In this document: in pieces, positions 44,773 through 56,005 of the stretch
How positions within the stretch are numbered: position 1 is the stretch's first letter
How the letters are laid out: each line of letters begins with the position of its first letter
NCBI GenBank assembly: GCA_958450325.1
Contig: OY288243.1
Coordinates: 67,006,606 to 67,070,605, forward strand
Direction: 5' to 3'
Length of the DNA stretch: 64,000 nt
Origin: Agrostemma githago
Taxonomy: Eukaryota > Streptophyta > Magnoliopsida > Caryophyllales > Caryophyllaceae
Made by a program: the position numbers and the translations under genes
The notes under the pieces: generated by a model
Databases searched by the model: none
What the model was told of the DNA's origin: nothing
Seen by the model: only the letters and a program-made list of their open reading frames with translations

Positions 44773-46560
44773 GAACCCGCTTTTCTCTAAACAAAAAAGT
44801 AGTAACCAAACGAACCCTAAATCTAAACACTCCCGCAAACACGCAGTCACACAACTCACACTCACATTTTCAATACTCAATCTCCTTCTTTCTGATTTTC
44901 AACTCCAAATCTGACTTCATCGGTAATATTCTCATCTCATATTACTACATTTCTTATTCTATTTTTCTCATATTTTAATGAATATATTTCTCTTCAATTT
45001 TTTATATTTCTATATTTTCTTTTATAAAGAATGCAAGAAGAAGCAGACAGTAGTAAGTAGCAGCAAGCAAACAAAAAAGACATTAGAAATAGAAGAAGAT
45101 AAGAATTAAGAATTAAGAAGAGATTAACAAGAGGAATACTAATTACGTTAAACTAATAAAAACTAAAGAGAGAAAGAAAAATAGAAACTAACAGTATTTG
45201 GAAGAGGGAGATTAGGTAGGGAAGAAGAGAAAACTACCGAAATAGAAATCAATAGAATCGGAGATGAAGAATAAGAATTAATGAAACCCGAAATAATATG
45301 AAAAAAATAAATGTATAAATAAATAAATATTGGACAACGAGCCAAAAGACGAAACTGCAATTTACAAAGGTCATAAAACAATATAGTCTCCTGCGATGCA
45401 CGGGTATGGTGCTTATTTCATTAAAATACTTCTCACATGTAATGAGAGCATGAGTAATATTTAAAAGGAAGAGCAAGTAATGGAAAATGATAGGAGAAAG
45501 TTAACACATGTAAAATATATTATTTCCGTCACAGTATATTATTTGTGTTGATTATTTTAATCAAGGTAAAAAAAACGATAGAGACAGATCGAGTATATTA
45601 GTATAACATACGTGAAGCCCGAAAAAATAGATGCAAATACTACAAAGGAAAATATGGAAAGAAAGGGCAAGGGCGACAAAATCGACAAAGTAAAAGAGGG
45701 AAAAATCAAAAAGAAACACGCAAAAGAACACTATATATGACACATCATATTATTTGTATAATTTCAAGTAAAAAAGTTGGAAAAAAAAGGTTATTTAATA
45801 TAAATAATCCCAATTTGAGTGGTCTTCCATAAATAAACAATTTTAGTTAATCTGGGAATAAACCCATCTATGAGACACATCAGAAACAAATTATTCGAGT
45901 TACCTGCTACCTACCAAGTCTTTTCCACCTTCTTCAACTTTTAACTTCAGTCATTTCGATTTCTAATTTACTTCACTTCATCCTTCGCTTCATCTTCTTC
46001 TTCTTTACTTCATCTTGCTCACTTCTTTCTCCATTGATCTTCCTCTAAGATAATCTTTTGTTAAAAAATTTGTTTGTGTATCAAGTATAAGTTTCGTTCA
46101 TCCTTATAATTAGCATTAATATTGACAAAAATCCATTTTTAGGAGTTATTGTTACACAAAATTAGGTTTTTAGGGGAGAATCGACATTGATGTGGGAATG
46201 AAAAAGATGGAGTTGTGTTAATTAATGACTATGGTACCCACATAAACCTGCTGCATCCGGTCATTAATGAGGGCAATTACATTCATGTTTGATTGTCTCA
46301 TATATGAGTTTATTCCCAGAAGCTGGTTTTATTTATGGAATACCACCCAAAGTTGAGATTATTCCTGTTAAATAACCCAAAAAACAACAATTTTTTGTAT
46401 TTTTGTATCGAATCGTAATACAAAATAGGCTTGCTTGCATAAACACGTCTGTGTAAAATGATACACACACCCAAGTATAAACAAGCAATTAACGGATAAA
46501 AATAAAATATAAGGATAAAAAACAAGAAGAAAAAAAAGATACGGAGTATAAAATAAACAC
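44773..46560. other. AT-rich intergenic sequence
   Basis: No supported genes. A segment at 45387-45410 (TCTCCTGCGATGCACGGGT) resembles a Helitron end and may be the partner, or an inverted relative, of the terminus at 46561-46600. Frames here are A/T-driven. Confidence 0.45.
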
Positions 46561-46600
46561 AGCCCCGTGCGGCCATGCGGTGCACGAGCATGAAGACTAG
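46561..46600 (+). mobile_element. Candidate Helitron 3' terminus
   Basis: CCCGTGC..GTGCACGAGC can form a short hairpin (CGTGC with GCACG), followed about ten bases later by ACTAG and then T, the CTAG/T ending of Helitrons. No RepHel protein is present. The 5' end is not certain. Confidence 0.4.
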
Positions 46601-46701
46601 TTATAATTAAAATCCATAAAAAGGATGAGAGAGATTAGAGATTATAAAATCAATAGTTATTACTAGTATTGTACAATTAAATCTTTAATGAGAGAATGAG
46701 A

Positions 46702-46925
<224 letters not shown>

Positions 46926-47272
46926 ATCAGAAGATAACAAAACCCCAAAAAAAACCTTCACAACCCACCTTTCTTTCTCTCTCCTCTCTTTCTCTCTCTT
47001 CTATCTAGGGTTACTATCAAATTCTCCCAAAAACCCCCAAATTTCCTCCCAAAAACCCCCAAATTTCCTATCATCCTAATCTCGAAAATTTGATCAATTG
47101 TATACAAAATTCGTTCAATTCGTATACAATTCGTTCAATTCATATACAATTCGTTCAATTCAATTCAATTTTCAGAAATTCAATTCAGTTTTCAGAAATT
47201 CAATTCAATTCAATTCAATTTTCAGAAATTCAATTCAATTCGTTCAATTTCAGAAATTCGTTTTTTATAAGC
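46926..47272 (+). other. Non-coding start of T1 with CAATT-rich repeats
   Basis: Pyrimidine-rich leader (TTTCTCTCTC), then irregular repeats of TTCAATTCAATTTTCAGAAA (47095-47255). Confidence 0.6.
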
Positions 47273-48720
47273 ATGGATTTCATCGAGCATGAACCTATTG
47301 TTGATGAACATGAAGGTAATGTCGTTATAATTCAATACCTATTCGTTTTTGAATAAGTATTCGTTTTTTAAGTAAATTTATCCGGTTTTTTAGCATGGAT
47401 TCGTTTTTAACTATTGGTTTTTGATTTCCTCCAGAATTCTTTATGATGAATATCGATTTCAACACTGAAAACATGAATCAACTTGAAGGTAATCTCAGAA
47501 TTTTATAGAGTACATGAATATATATGTTGGAATAGTTGAATATATGTGTTGGAGTAATTGGAGTACTTGAGTATATGTGTTGGAATAGTTGAATATATTT
47601 GTTGGAGTAATTGGAGTACTTGTGTATGTGTTGGAGTAATTGAATATATGTGTTGGAGTAACTGAGTATATATGTTGGAGTAATTGAGTATATGTGTTGG
47701 AATAGTTGAATATATGTGTTGGAGTAACTGAGTATATATGTTGGAGTAACTGAGTATATGTGTTGGAGTAACTGTGTATATGTATTGGAGTAACTGTGTA
47801 TATGTGTTGGAGTAACTGTGTATATGTGTTGGAGTAACTGAATATGTGTGTTGGAGTAACTGAGTATATATGTTGGAGTAACTTAGTATATGTGTTGGAG
47901 TAACTGAGTATATGTGTTGGAGTAACTGAGTATATGTGTTGGAGTAACTGAATATGTGTGTTGGAGTAACTGAATATGTGTGTTGGAGTAATTTAGTATA
48001 TGTGTTGGAGTAATTGAGTATATGTGTTGGAGTAACAAGTATATGTGTTGGAGTAACTGAGTATATGTGTTGGAGTAACTGTGTATATGTGTTGGAGTAA
48101 CTGAATATGTGTGTTGGAGTAACTGAGTATATATGTTGGAGTAATCTAGTATATGTGTTGGAGTAACTGAGTATATGTGTTGGAGTAACTGAGTATATGT
48201 GTTGGAGTAACAAGTATATGTGTTGGAGTAACTGAGTATATGTGTTGGAGTAACTGAGTATATGTGTTGGAGTAACTGAGTATATGTGTTGGAGTAACTG
48301 AGTATATGTGTTGGAGTAACTGAGTATATGTGTTGGAGTAACTGAACATATGTGTTGGAGTAATTGGAGTACTTGAGTATGTGTTGGAATAACTGAACAT
48401 GAACATAGAATAACTGATGTCTAATGTTGGAATAGCTGAACATGAGCATTAGAGTAACTGTGATTCTGGACTGGAATAGCTGAACATGTATAACTCAGAA
48501 TTGAATATATGTGTTGGAATAATTGAATATATGTGTTGGAATAATTGAATTTGAATATTGGAGTACTTGAATATGTTTGCAGAAGAAATCCAATCCATTG
48601 CAATCATACTGAAGTTAGTGACTTACACTCCGGGTGGTACCCCTCAGAAATCTTTACGACTCAGTCAAAAGGATGGGACTACATGACGTTGAAGACATTC
48701 ATACAAGTATACAACATGAA
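47273..48720 (+). pseudogene. Short multi-exon gene start in T1 (unknown product)
   Basis: Three plus-strand exons fit together: 47273-47315 (MDFIEHEPIVDEHE), donor GTAATG; 47435-47488 after TTTCCTCCAG (EFFMMNIDFNTENMNQLE), donor GTAATC; and from 48583 after GTTTGCAG, running to about 48710. Both junctions are phase 1. Exon 3 stays open for about 33 codons in the joined frame, then stops; a different frame (DLHSGWYPSEIFTTQSKGW) looks more protein-like, so a frameshift is likely. The acidic start resembles the N-termini of FAR1-like proteins only loosely. Intron 2 is made up almost wholly of the 22-bp minisatellite. Confidence 0.4.
47500..48570 (+). repeat. 22-bp minisatellite TTGGAGTAACTGAGTATATGTG
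   Basis: Roughly 45 units with point variants (GAATATGTG, GTGTATATG, occasional short units and AATTGGAGTACTTGAG spacers). Because 66 bp equals 22 codons, it opens long reverse frames with a period of 22 residues (QLLQHIYSVTPTHI), which are artefacts. Confidence 0.95.
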
Positions 48721-49140
48721 AGCATATGATAATTCGTGTAATAATTTTTGGATAAATGTTATGTCTTGGAATACTTGATTTTATATTAGTTGGAATATTT
48801 GGTGTTATAATTTTTGGATAGATGTTGGAGTAACCGTGAAAACATGTTGGAGTAACTGCTTTTAAGCATTAGAATACTTGGGGTTATCTCTTGGAATACT
48901 TGATGTTATCAAAGTTGGAACATTTGGTGTTATCTCTTGGAATACTTGGTATTATGTCTTAGAATAACTGCTTGTAAGCATTGGAATAACAATGACGACA
49001 TTAGAGTAATTGAAGACGAATAATTGATTGATTCAATCAATAATTTGAATGATTGTTGGAGTAACCATGAAAACATGTTGGAGTAACTTATTTTAAGCAT
49101 TGAAATACTTGGTGTTATCTCTTGGAATACTTCATGTTAT
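48721..49140 (+). repeat. Dispersed minisatellite-related words after the array
   Basis: Isolated TTGGAGTAACTG, TTGGAATACTTGG and TGTTATCTCTTGGAATACTT phrases recur about every 40 bp, as in a degraded second repeat. Confidence 0.7.
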
Positions 49141-49888
49141 CTATTCGTTCTAGCCTACCGATTTTGCGAATCTTATGCTCTATTTGAATAAGAATGTACA
49201 AGTAGAAGGAACGAAAGAGAAAGTAGAGCTTAAACACTTAAAATTGGTGTCGCACAAACCCCTTAAATCAAGAAAATACCACTAGGGGAGCTTATACATA
49301 CACTAACTATGTTTGACGGACAACCGGGCAATAATAGTCCTCTTGAAGTAGTCCTGTTCGTACTACATGTCAATACGACCTCGTTGACAAGTTCAAATGA
49401 ATTGATTCGCTACTAAATTAGTCAAGTCACGGACTTCCATTCAATTCATGTGTCGAAACAGTTACAGAGTACGGAGTAATAAATACCGAGTGCTTCTTAT
49501 ATTAACAACTGCGATGAATGTACGGTATTTGAGTAGGCTCGTTCTACACCAAGGCTAAACTGCAATAAAAACACATGAATGCAAAAGAAATACAGTCATC
49601 CAAAACAAACAGCTAAACCAAATCTAACTTGCCTGAGAAATATGAATATAGCTCAAAATTGAAAGCCCAACAAACCGCATCTGTGAACCAATAGTAGTTG
49701 GTGTTATCCACATCTGATTTAATCTGAGAAATATGAATCTGCTCACAATTCAATCTACGACTTCTCCATGTGATTTAATTTTTTTCTTTTTCTTGAGGAT
49801 TAATCCGTGCCGATCTCAATTACCCAGTATCATCACTTCTAGCTCACGCAGCCAGTCACGTGGTACTAGTAGTAAACAAAAAACTTAC
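49141..49888. other. T1 interior without recognised genes
   Basis: I looked for the last exon of the sorting receptor (a YMPLD-type tail) and did not find it. Confidence 0.5.
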
Positions 49889-50945
49889 CCTGATTCTGTG
49901 TTTGTAAAAGAGGTATCCTCCACCAGCAGTCATCACCAAGCCTAACAAAATAATCCATATAGCCGTGTTAGCTGACTTCGTCTCAGAAGCGTTTTTGCCT
50001 ACAGGAGATGATGATGATGATAAATTGTGGGTGACTTGAGGTAAAAGTAAATTAACAGTTACAGAACAAGTATTGAGGCTTATTATTAACTCACTTATGC
50101 ATGTGTCATGGTCTCCGATGTACAAGAGATCCCCGTTACACGAGCAGTCGTAGCTACCCTATGTGTTCTTACAGTTACATTCAGAGCACTGACAAGCTTT
50201 CTTTTCTTTGCATTCATCGATGTCTGATCAACACGACAAGCAAGTACAACATTAAAAATACATTCAACTGCCTGATTCTCTACATCCACCACCATATAGT
50301 AAATACATAAACAGATAACAAAAAGAATAGTTGAAGCTATCATCGCATCACCATTGAAATATTGAATCCAACAACACTCATTAACGGTTCTACATTCAAC
50401 TAATTTCAGCAGACTTTGAGGGTCAACTTTGAAAATCAATCTCTCCAAATATTACAATCTCGACTTTGCAAAAGTATTTTAGTATCGTGATTAGGCAAAC
50501 TGATCCTACATTCATCTTACGTACAAAGCACCATTTATCTCGATTCTCGATGCATGTCATTTGTCAGATTAGCTCAAAGTCCTCGACAATCCAAACAAAT
50601 TTTTCATCATATGTTTCAAGACAATCTTATGTTATGTGGTATATGGTTCTCATCCAGCTCAACAACCATCTACTAAAACACCTATAGACTGTATTGTAGT
50701 ATCGGCAACTTGTCCAAATTAAAAGAAACTACGATGAGAGTCAGTAAGAGTTTTAGTGTGTTTTTGTCACCATTTATTTAGCTTTAGAGACTAGAGGAAG
50801 CTATACCACCATGACTGTTGACCCTATCACCCTTAATATAGCTTTAGAGACGAAAGAATCGAGAGATGGAGGAAGATATACCTTCGCAACTATTGACACC
50901 ATCACCCTTGAAACCTGGAGGACACTTGCAACCATCATCGTGATC
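49889..50945 (-). pseudogene. VSR: Vacuolar sorting receptor gene fragment, three exons, in T1
   Basis: Vacuolar sorting receptors (BP-80 family) carry soluble proteins from the Golgi to the vacuole. Three minus-strand exons match the C-terminal part: 50945-50882 (DHDDGCKCPPGFKGDGVNSC), 50223-50095 (DIDECKEKKACQCSECNCKN, then GSYDCSCNGDLLYIGDHDTC), and 49998-49889 (a short linker, then the membrane helix WIILLGLVMTAGGGYLFYK and HRIR). They give the EGF-like calcium-binding repeat with its cysteines and the single transmembrane segment. All splice sites are canonical (AACAG/GATC, GAAG/GTATA, GATCAG/ACAT, GCATAA/GTGAG, CTGTAG/GCAA, CAGG/GTAAG) and phases match. A TAG replaces the tryptophan before GSYDC. 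The lumenal ligand-binding part and the cytosolic sorting tail are missing. Confidence 0.9.
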
Positions 50946-51786
50946 CTGTTAACATATGAGTATAAAAATCAAACTGAGTGGTTAAACACCGGTATATGAT
51001 AAGATATCAAACTGATGTAAGACTCAGAGAAAAAATAGTTGTAAACAGGTCGTCAATAACAGCAAAATAGAACAAGAACACAAGTAAATCAGTAAATAGA
51101 ACTACAAACCTCAATAATTCAAGTAGCATTCAATGAACATAGGTTAATCAATCAATTACACTATAAAAACCAGTAAATTCTATAATCCAGTAAACCAATA
51201 AATCATCATTTATACTAGAGCATCAGTATGTCAGGCAAAATCAGATTAGGGTTTCAATAGCAAAATCAGGCATTCTTTTGAGCATATGATTGATCAAGGA
51301 GTAATTGCAAGTTTAATAACTCAAATATTTCTGCATAAACAATATCCAAAATATCTAAAACACGGTTACAGAAACAAATGCACAAAAAATCGAGCACAAA
51401 TAATGATGAAACATGATTTAGGATGAACGCGATGTTTATCTTAAGCATGAATTAAACTCGTCGTTCATCAATGACAGTAATCGAGAACAAAATTACTAAA
51501 AAAAGATGAAAAAAAAGATGCGAAGTTTTACCAGAAAATGGATGCGAAGTTTTACCTCAACCATAAATTATTGAGATAAAGTGGAGTTAAGACTGAAATT
51601 GATGAATTTCACCTGAAAAATCAGCAAAACAGCGCACAAAAATCAGCAATCAACCGCAAAATCTTGAGAATTTAAAGTGAAAATGAAGAAATTGCTCACC
51701 AAAACTGAAGAAATTAGGCTCGTGGAACTGTAGAATCGAACTGAAACAATTAGGGCGGAATTGTTAGAATGAAACTGAAGGAATTG
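50946..51786 (-). other. T1 interior right of the captured exons
   Basis: Partly A-rich. No exon recognised; earlier receptor exons were not found. Confidence 0.5.
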
Positions 51787-51787
51787 A

Positions 51788-51843
<56 letters not shown>
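51787..51843. repeat. (ATG)n microsatellite
   Basis: About 18 perfect TGA/ATG units within T1. Confidence 0.95.
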
Positions 51844-51847
<4 letters not shown>

Positions 51848-51976
51848 ATGCTGGAGTGCCGGTAGAGAGTGTAAGAGAGGGAGAATATAGAGAGGGGAAA
51901 TGAAGAGAGAGAAAGAGACGAAGTTGAAATGAAGGGGAAGGGTGAGGAATGGGGAGGGGTTTGTCGGGTTTGTGAA

Positions 51977-52063
51977 TCTAATCTGAGCCGTTGATCAAGA
52001 TTAAGATCAACGGTCCAGATTGTTAGCATGTTTACACCAAATTGGTGTGTTTACACCGGATCC

Positions 52064-52070
<7 letters not shown>
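51977..52070 (-). repeat. Right terminal inverted repeat of T1
   Basis: Inverted partner of 46832-46925. Confidence 0.85.

Positions 52071-52140
<70 letters not shown>
52071..52140. repeat. (TA)n microsatellite between T1 and T2
   Basis: About 35 TA units shared as the border of both elements. Confidence 0.95.
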
Positions 52141-52144
<4 letters not shown>

Positions 52145-52729
52145 AAGATCAAGTGAGTCCTTTTTTTTGAGTCCATGAGTCCTATCTACAACCATTGATC
52201 TAGAGTGGATGGATGGTGGTGATTGATTCTAGTAATTAAGGCAATAACTAACATATTTTGGTAAAATAAAATAAAATCCTCTCTCCTCCTTTAATTATCT
52301 CCAACCACTGATACACGTTACTTCCTCACATTCAATTTTTTCCTCACATTCAATTTTTTCATTCACATCCTAACTGAAACCCTTCACCTTCATCATCCCA
52401 AACACAATCGCTCGACTTCCGTTTCTTTTCAAAACACACCCGCGCATCCTCTCGTCTTCAACTCAAGCAAGGCTACATTGAAGCAGCTCTCTAACTTCAG
52501 CAAAGATAATCTTCAGGCGGCATAATACAAGGTAACTCGCTAATACTCGATTGTTGTACTAAAGAACTAGGTTTAGTTTATATTCGTATCTGATTTCATT
52601 AATTTTCTCGCTAATTATTGATTGATTTACTTTGCTGCGTTTGTGCCCATTAATTAATTGGTTTCACTAAAGATTGTTGCGGTATCTGGGTATGCATCTG
52701 TAGAGTTTAATTGTATTCACCTACTTCAT

Positions 52730-53830
52730 ATTATGCTTCTACTATGCTTCTACTCTTCATACTTAGTCTAACATATATTGAATGTTACTCTAATGCGCAT
52801 ATTCAGTTACTGTAATAAACTTGAGGTGTTACTGTAAGGGGTTGTTCAGTTAGTTTTACACATGTATGATGTTATTTTAAAGACGACCCTGTGTTATTGT
52901 AATGTAAAAGACGTGTTACTTTTAATCTCATCTTTGCGTTACTTTGAATGCTAGTAATCTGGTACATTTAATTGTGTAGACGTGTTACTCTAATTTGCAC
53001 TCTATGTTACTCTAACACTTTCTTTGTGTTACTTTAACGCGTATCAGCTGTACATATGGTGTTTCTTTCACTCGTATTAGTTGTACTTTAATTTTATATA
53101 CCAGATTAAACTGTAACAATAGTTGTACATAATTATTGTACTTTTCAGATGGTAAAAGGAGGAGACAAATCAAGGTGCGATCGCGGTTGTTGGATAACGT
53201 AGATAAGTATGTGGACGTGAGGCAAAAGATCATCGATGGTCCCAAGAGCAAGCCAACAAAGGGTCGAAAAAAATAATGTGTCTAACGAATTATGTCATCT
53301 TTTTCTAATTACGAATAATGCTTTGTATCGTTTTCGAAACTTGTTATGTACATTAGTATTTTGATTATCACCAATGGAACAATGTTGTTAAACTCTGTTA
53401 CCCTGACTAATTGTTCATGTCACTCTAATTAACGACCGGTGTTACTATGGGAATGAATGAAGTTTACCCAATATACAAATGTGGTCTCATAATCATTGTG
53501 TTACATTGACGCATTATAACTGTTACTTTAATGAACAATGATGTTACTCTAAGTTATTAATGGTGTTATTCTTTGTCTCATGGTTAAACAATGCTATTAT
53601 CATCAATTACTCTGACGCATTATATATGGTTCTTATAAAAACGAATGTTGTTACTTTGGTAACGAATGGTTCAAATTCAAGTTATCCTCAGTTACTTTGG
53701 TAATGAATTGTTTAAACAACGTTGCTGTCCTCAGTTACTTTCATGCATTATGTCTGTTACTGTAACTAACTAATGGTGTTACTCCAATAGACATGAGATG
53801 TTACTCTAACCAAATACACATGTATTAAAT
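52730..53830 (+). repeat. Dispersed GTTACTCTAA/GTTACTGTAA words in T2
   Basis: Twenty or more phrases such as TGTTACTCTAA, GTTACTGTAA, GTTACTTTGG and GTTACTTTAAC occur at irregular intervals of 20-60 bp. The core is the reverse complement of AGTAAC in the T1 minisatellite (TTGGAGTAAC). Confidence 0.75.
53149..53277 (+). pseudogene. Candidate C-terminal exon in T2 (unknown basic protein)
   Basis: After a good acceptor (GTACTTTTCAG) a frame reads DGKRRRQIKVRSRLLDNVDK, then YVDVRQKIIDGPKSKPTKGR and KK, to a TAA at 53275-53277. The composition is strongly basic, like the tail of a DNA-binding or transposase-derived protein. I cannot name the family. A possible donor upstream lies at 52530 (ACAAG/GTAACT). 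Confidence 0.4.
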
Positions 53831-53889
53831 AAATATATAGTTAATTGCAACGTAGCACAGCTCTATGTGTAAAAAAATGTGTACAAAAT

Positions 53890-55576
53890 CCAGTTCCTGT
53901 GTTTTGTCAATATCCCCCCCAGAAATCGGCTGTCTCTGCAACCTGAACTCCCGAATTAATCCGCACAAGCTTTCCACATTTGCCTTGTCTTCTGCCCTTA
54001 GAAGTCCGTATCAGTGAAGCTTCAATGCCGTGTCTGCTTCAACAGAAAACAAAACAATAATATCAGTGAAGCTTACGTTAAATCTGGGATCTATAGTATC
54101 AGTGTATATCATGGAAAACCTAAATAACAAACATAAAACTCTGGAATCTATAACAATTAACCATTGATATGAATTTATGATGAATGAAATGACAATGAAA
54201 GCAATATCAACATGAAAATTGACGGAAAAAAAACGCAAATTGACGCACGTCGTATCCATGAATAAAAATTGAAGCAAAACGTGAAAAAAATATCAAAACT
54301 CACCACTGTTATACTCGATTAATTGCTTATCAACAGTTGATGAAGATGTCGCGCTCATTGAATCCATGGTAACGGGATTTCGAACTCAGATTTGAATGAA
54401 TGAATGACGGAACGTGATGACAAAAAAAACTCACCATTCCTGTGCATTCGGTTCTTGGCAAATGCTACCTGCAAAAAATTAAAACTCGTTACAAAATGAT
54501 ACTCGTTTTGTGTTACTCTAATTAATATTTGGTGTTACTGTAATTCATAACGTATGTTACTTCAACGCCGTGTCTACTTCAACATAAAACAAAACAATCA
54601 TATCAGTAAAGCATGCGTTAAATCTGGGATCTATACTAAAACGAGAGCAATGAACCACTGTTATTAATCCATGATTAATCAAATGAGTAAAATTCCACCT
54701 TTTTCACTATTGTCCTGTGCGTTCGCTTCTTTGTCAATACCACCTGCACAAAATTAAACAACGTTACACCCATGCAACAAATGTGTTGTATCAATTTATA
54801 AGTTGTGTTACTCTAACTAGTACACTACGTTACTTTTAACATCATCATCAAAACCCTTTTTCTAAACGTTCAGTGTGTTACTGTAATTGCAATTAAGTGT
54901 TACTGTAACTCAGAAGGTATGTTACTTCAATGACGTTTCTGCGTTAATATAAAACAAAACAATAGTATCAGTGTATATCATGGAAAACCTAAATAAGAAA
55001 CACAAAACCCTGGAATCTATAAAGATCGATAGAGCAACTAACCATTGATAGGAAACTATGATGAACGAATGAAATAACAATGAAAGCAATATCAACATTA
55101 AAATTGACGTGCAACAAATGTGTTATATCAATTCATAAGTTGTGTTACTCTAACTAGTACACTACGTTACTTTAACATCATCATCAAAATCCTTTTTCTA
55201 AACGTTCAGTGTGTTACTGTAATTGCAATTAAGTGTTACAGTAACTCAAAAGGTATGTTACTTCAATGACGTTTCTGCATTAATATAAAACAATGCAATA
55301 GTATCAGTGTATATCATGGAAAACCTAAATAAGAAACATAAAACCCTGGAATCTATACAGATCGAGAGAGTAACTAACCATTGATAGGAAACTATGATGA
55401 ATGAAATAATAATGAAAGCAATATCAACATTAAAATTGACGTTAAAAAGTAACGCAACAATGAAAGCAATAGCAACAATGAAAATTGACGTGAAAGAAAT
55501 ATTGAAACTCACCATTGTTATACTCGATCAATTGTTTATCAACAGTTGAAGAAGATGACGCGGTCATTGAATTCAT
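53890..55576 (-). pseudogene. Minus-strand multi-exon gene remnant in T2 with duplicated first exons
   Basis: Two 64-nt exons with start codons encode near-identical peptides: 55576-55513 (MNSMTASSSSTVDKQLIEYN) and 54367-54304 (MDSMSATSSSTVDKQLIEYN), both with donor G/GTGAGTTT. Two related small exons follow in the copies: about 54746-54713 (GGIDKEANAQDN) and about 54473-54443 (GSICQEPNAQE). A longer open segment at about 54020-53900 reads LIRTSKGRRQGKCGKLVRIN. The similarity between duplicates is better in exons than in flanks, which suggests past coding function. The product is not recognised. Confidence 0.42.
54765..55440 (+). repeat. Tandem duplication of ~350 bp in T2
   Basis: The block at about 54765-55115, running from AACAAATGTGTT through TAAGTTGTGTTACTCTAACTAG to GATAGGAAACTATGATGAA, is repeated at about 55117-55440 with few differences. 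A third, more diverged, partial copy lies at 54010-54240 and 54530-54700. Confidence 0.8.
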
Positions 55577-55828
55577 TGTAACGGGATTTCGAGCACAGAA
55601 TTGATTGAATGAATGAACGTGATGAAGAAAGAGTTTTTTTTTCTCACTTTTGAATGAATGAACGTGATGAATGATGAATGATGAATGATGAATGAACGTG
55701 ATCAAGGGAGTTATTGTTTCCTAAATTCTTAGGAGCTATTTTAGGAACGTAAATCTTCCTCTCTTTTTTTTTAAATGGATGCATCTTGTCCATCCATATA
55801 GAGTAAAGGACTCATAAGAGCCTTACTC

Positions 55829-55829
<1 letters not shown>

Positions 55830-55865
<36 letters not shown>

Positions 55866-55866
55866 T
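55830..55866. repeat. (TA)n(GA)n microsatellite between T2 and a partial third element
   Basis: About ten TA units followed by about eight GA units. Confidence 0.9.
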
Positions 55867-56005
55867 AAAGCTCTTATGAGTCCTTCTCTATATATGAGTC
55901 CATAAGTCCTCATCCCATCCATTGGATGGGATGAGGATGGATGGACAAGATGCATCCTAATATTTGTATTTTAAAAAAAAAGGAGATTTAGTATCCTAAA
56001 ATAAC
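55851..56005. mobile_element. Partial third TIR element (T3), cut by the large LTR retrotransposon
   Basis: It begins like the T2 end (GAGTAAAGCTCTTATGAGTCC) and continues GAGTCCATAAGTCCTCATCCC and GGATGGACAAGATGCATCC, inverted relative to 55765-55829. The sequence stops at 56005 where the LTR begins. Its other end is not visible. Confidence 0.65.

Larger units (their letters stand above)
52141..55829. mobile_element. TA-flanked TIR element T2
   Basis: Left end AGTAAAGATCAAGTGAGTCC and, inverted, right end AGAGTAAGGCTCTTATGAGTCC are related and both abut TA tracts. GAGTCCATGAGTCC and ATGGATGGACAAGATGCATCC phrases recur inside the ends and in the neighbouring partial copy at 55851-56005. The interior contains scattered GTTACT words, a short plus-strand terminal exon and minus-strand duplicated exons. 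It is a different family from T1 but has the same insertion habit and interior style. Confidence 0.65.

Noticed and set aside
47503..48449. Long reverse open frames (up to 236 codons) with repeated QLLQHIYSVTPTHI
   Set aside because: They are produced by the 22-bp minisatellite, whose three-unit period equals 22 codons. There is no start context, domain or splice support.
47500..48570. CRISPR-like array
   Set aside because: Units are contiguous and lack unique spacers, the genome is eukaryotic, and no cas genes are present. It is a minisatellite.
51643..52029. 128-codon minus-strand frame with a run of isoleucines
   Set aside because: Crosses the ATG microsatellite and the inverted repeat of T1; no conserved feature.
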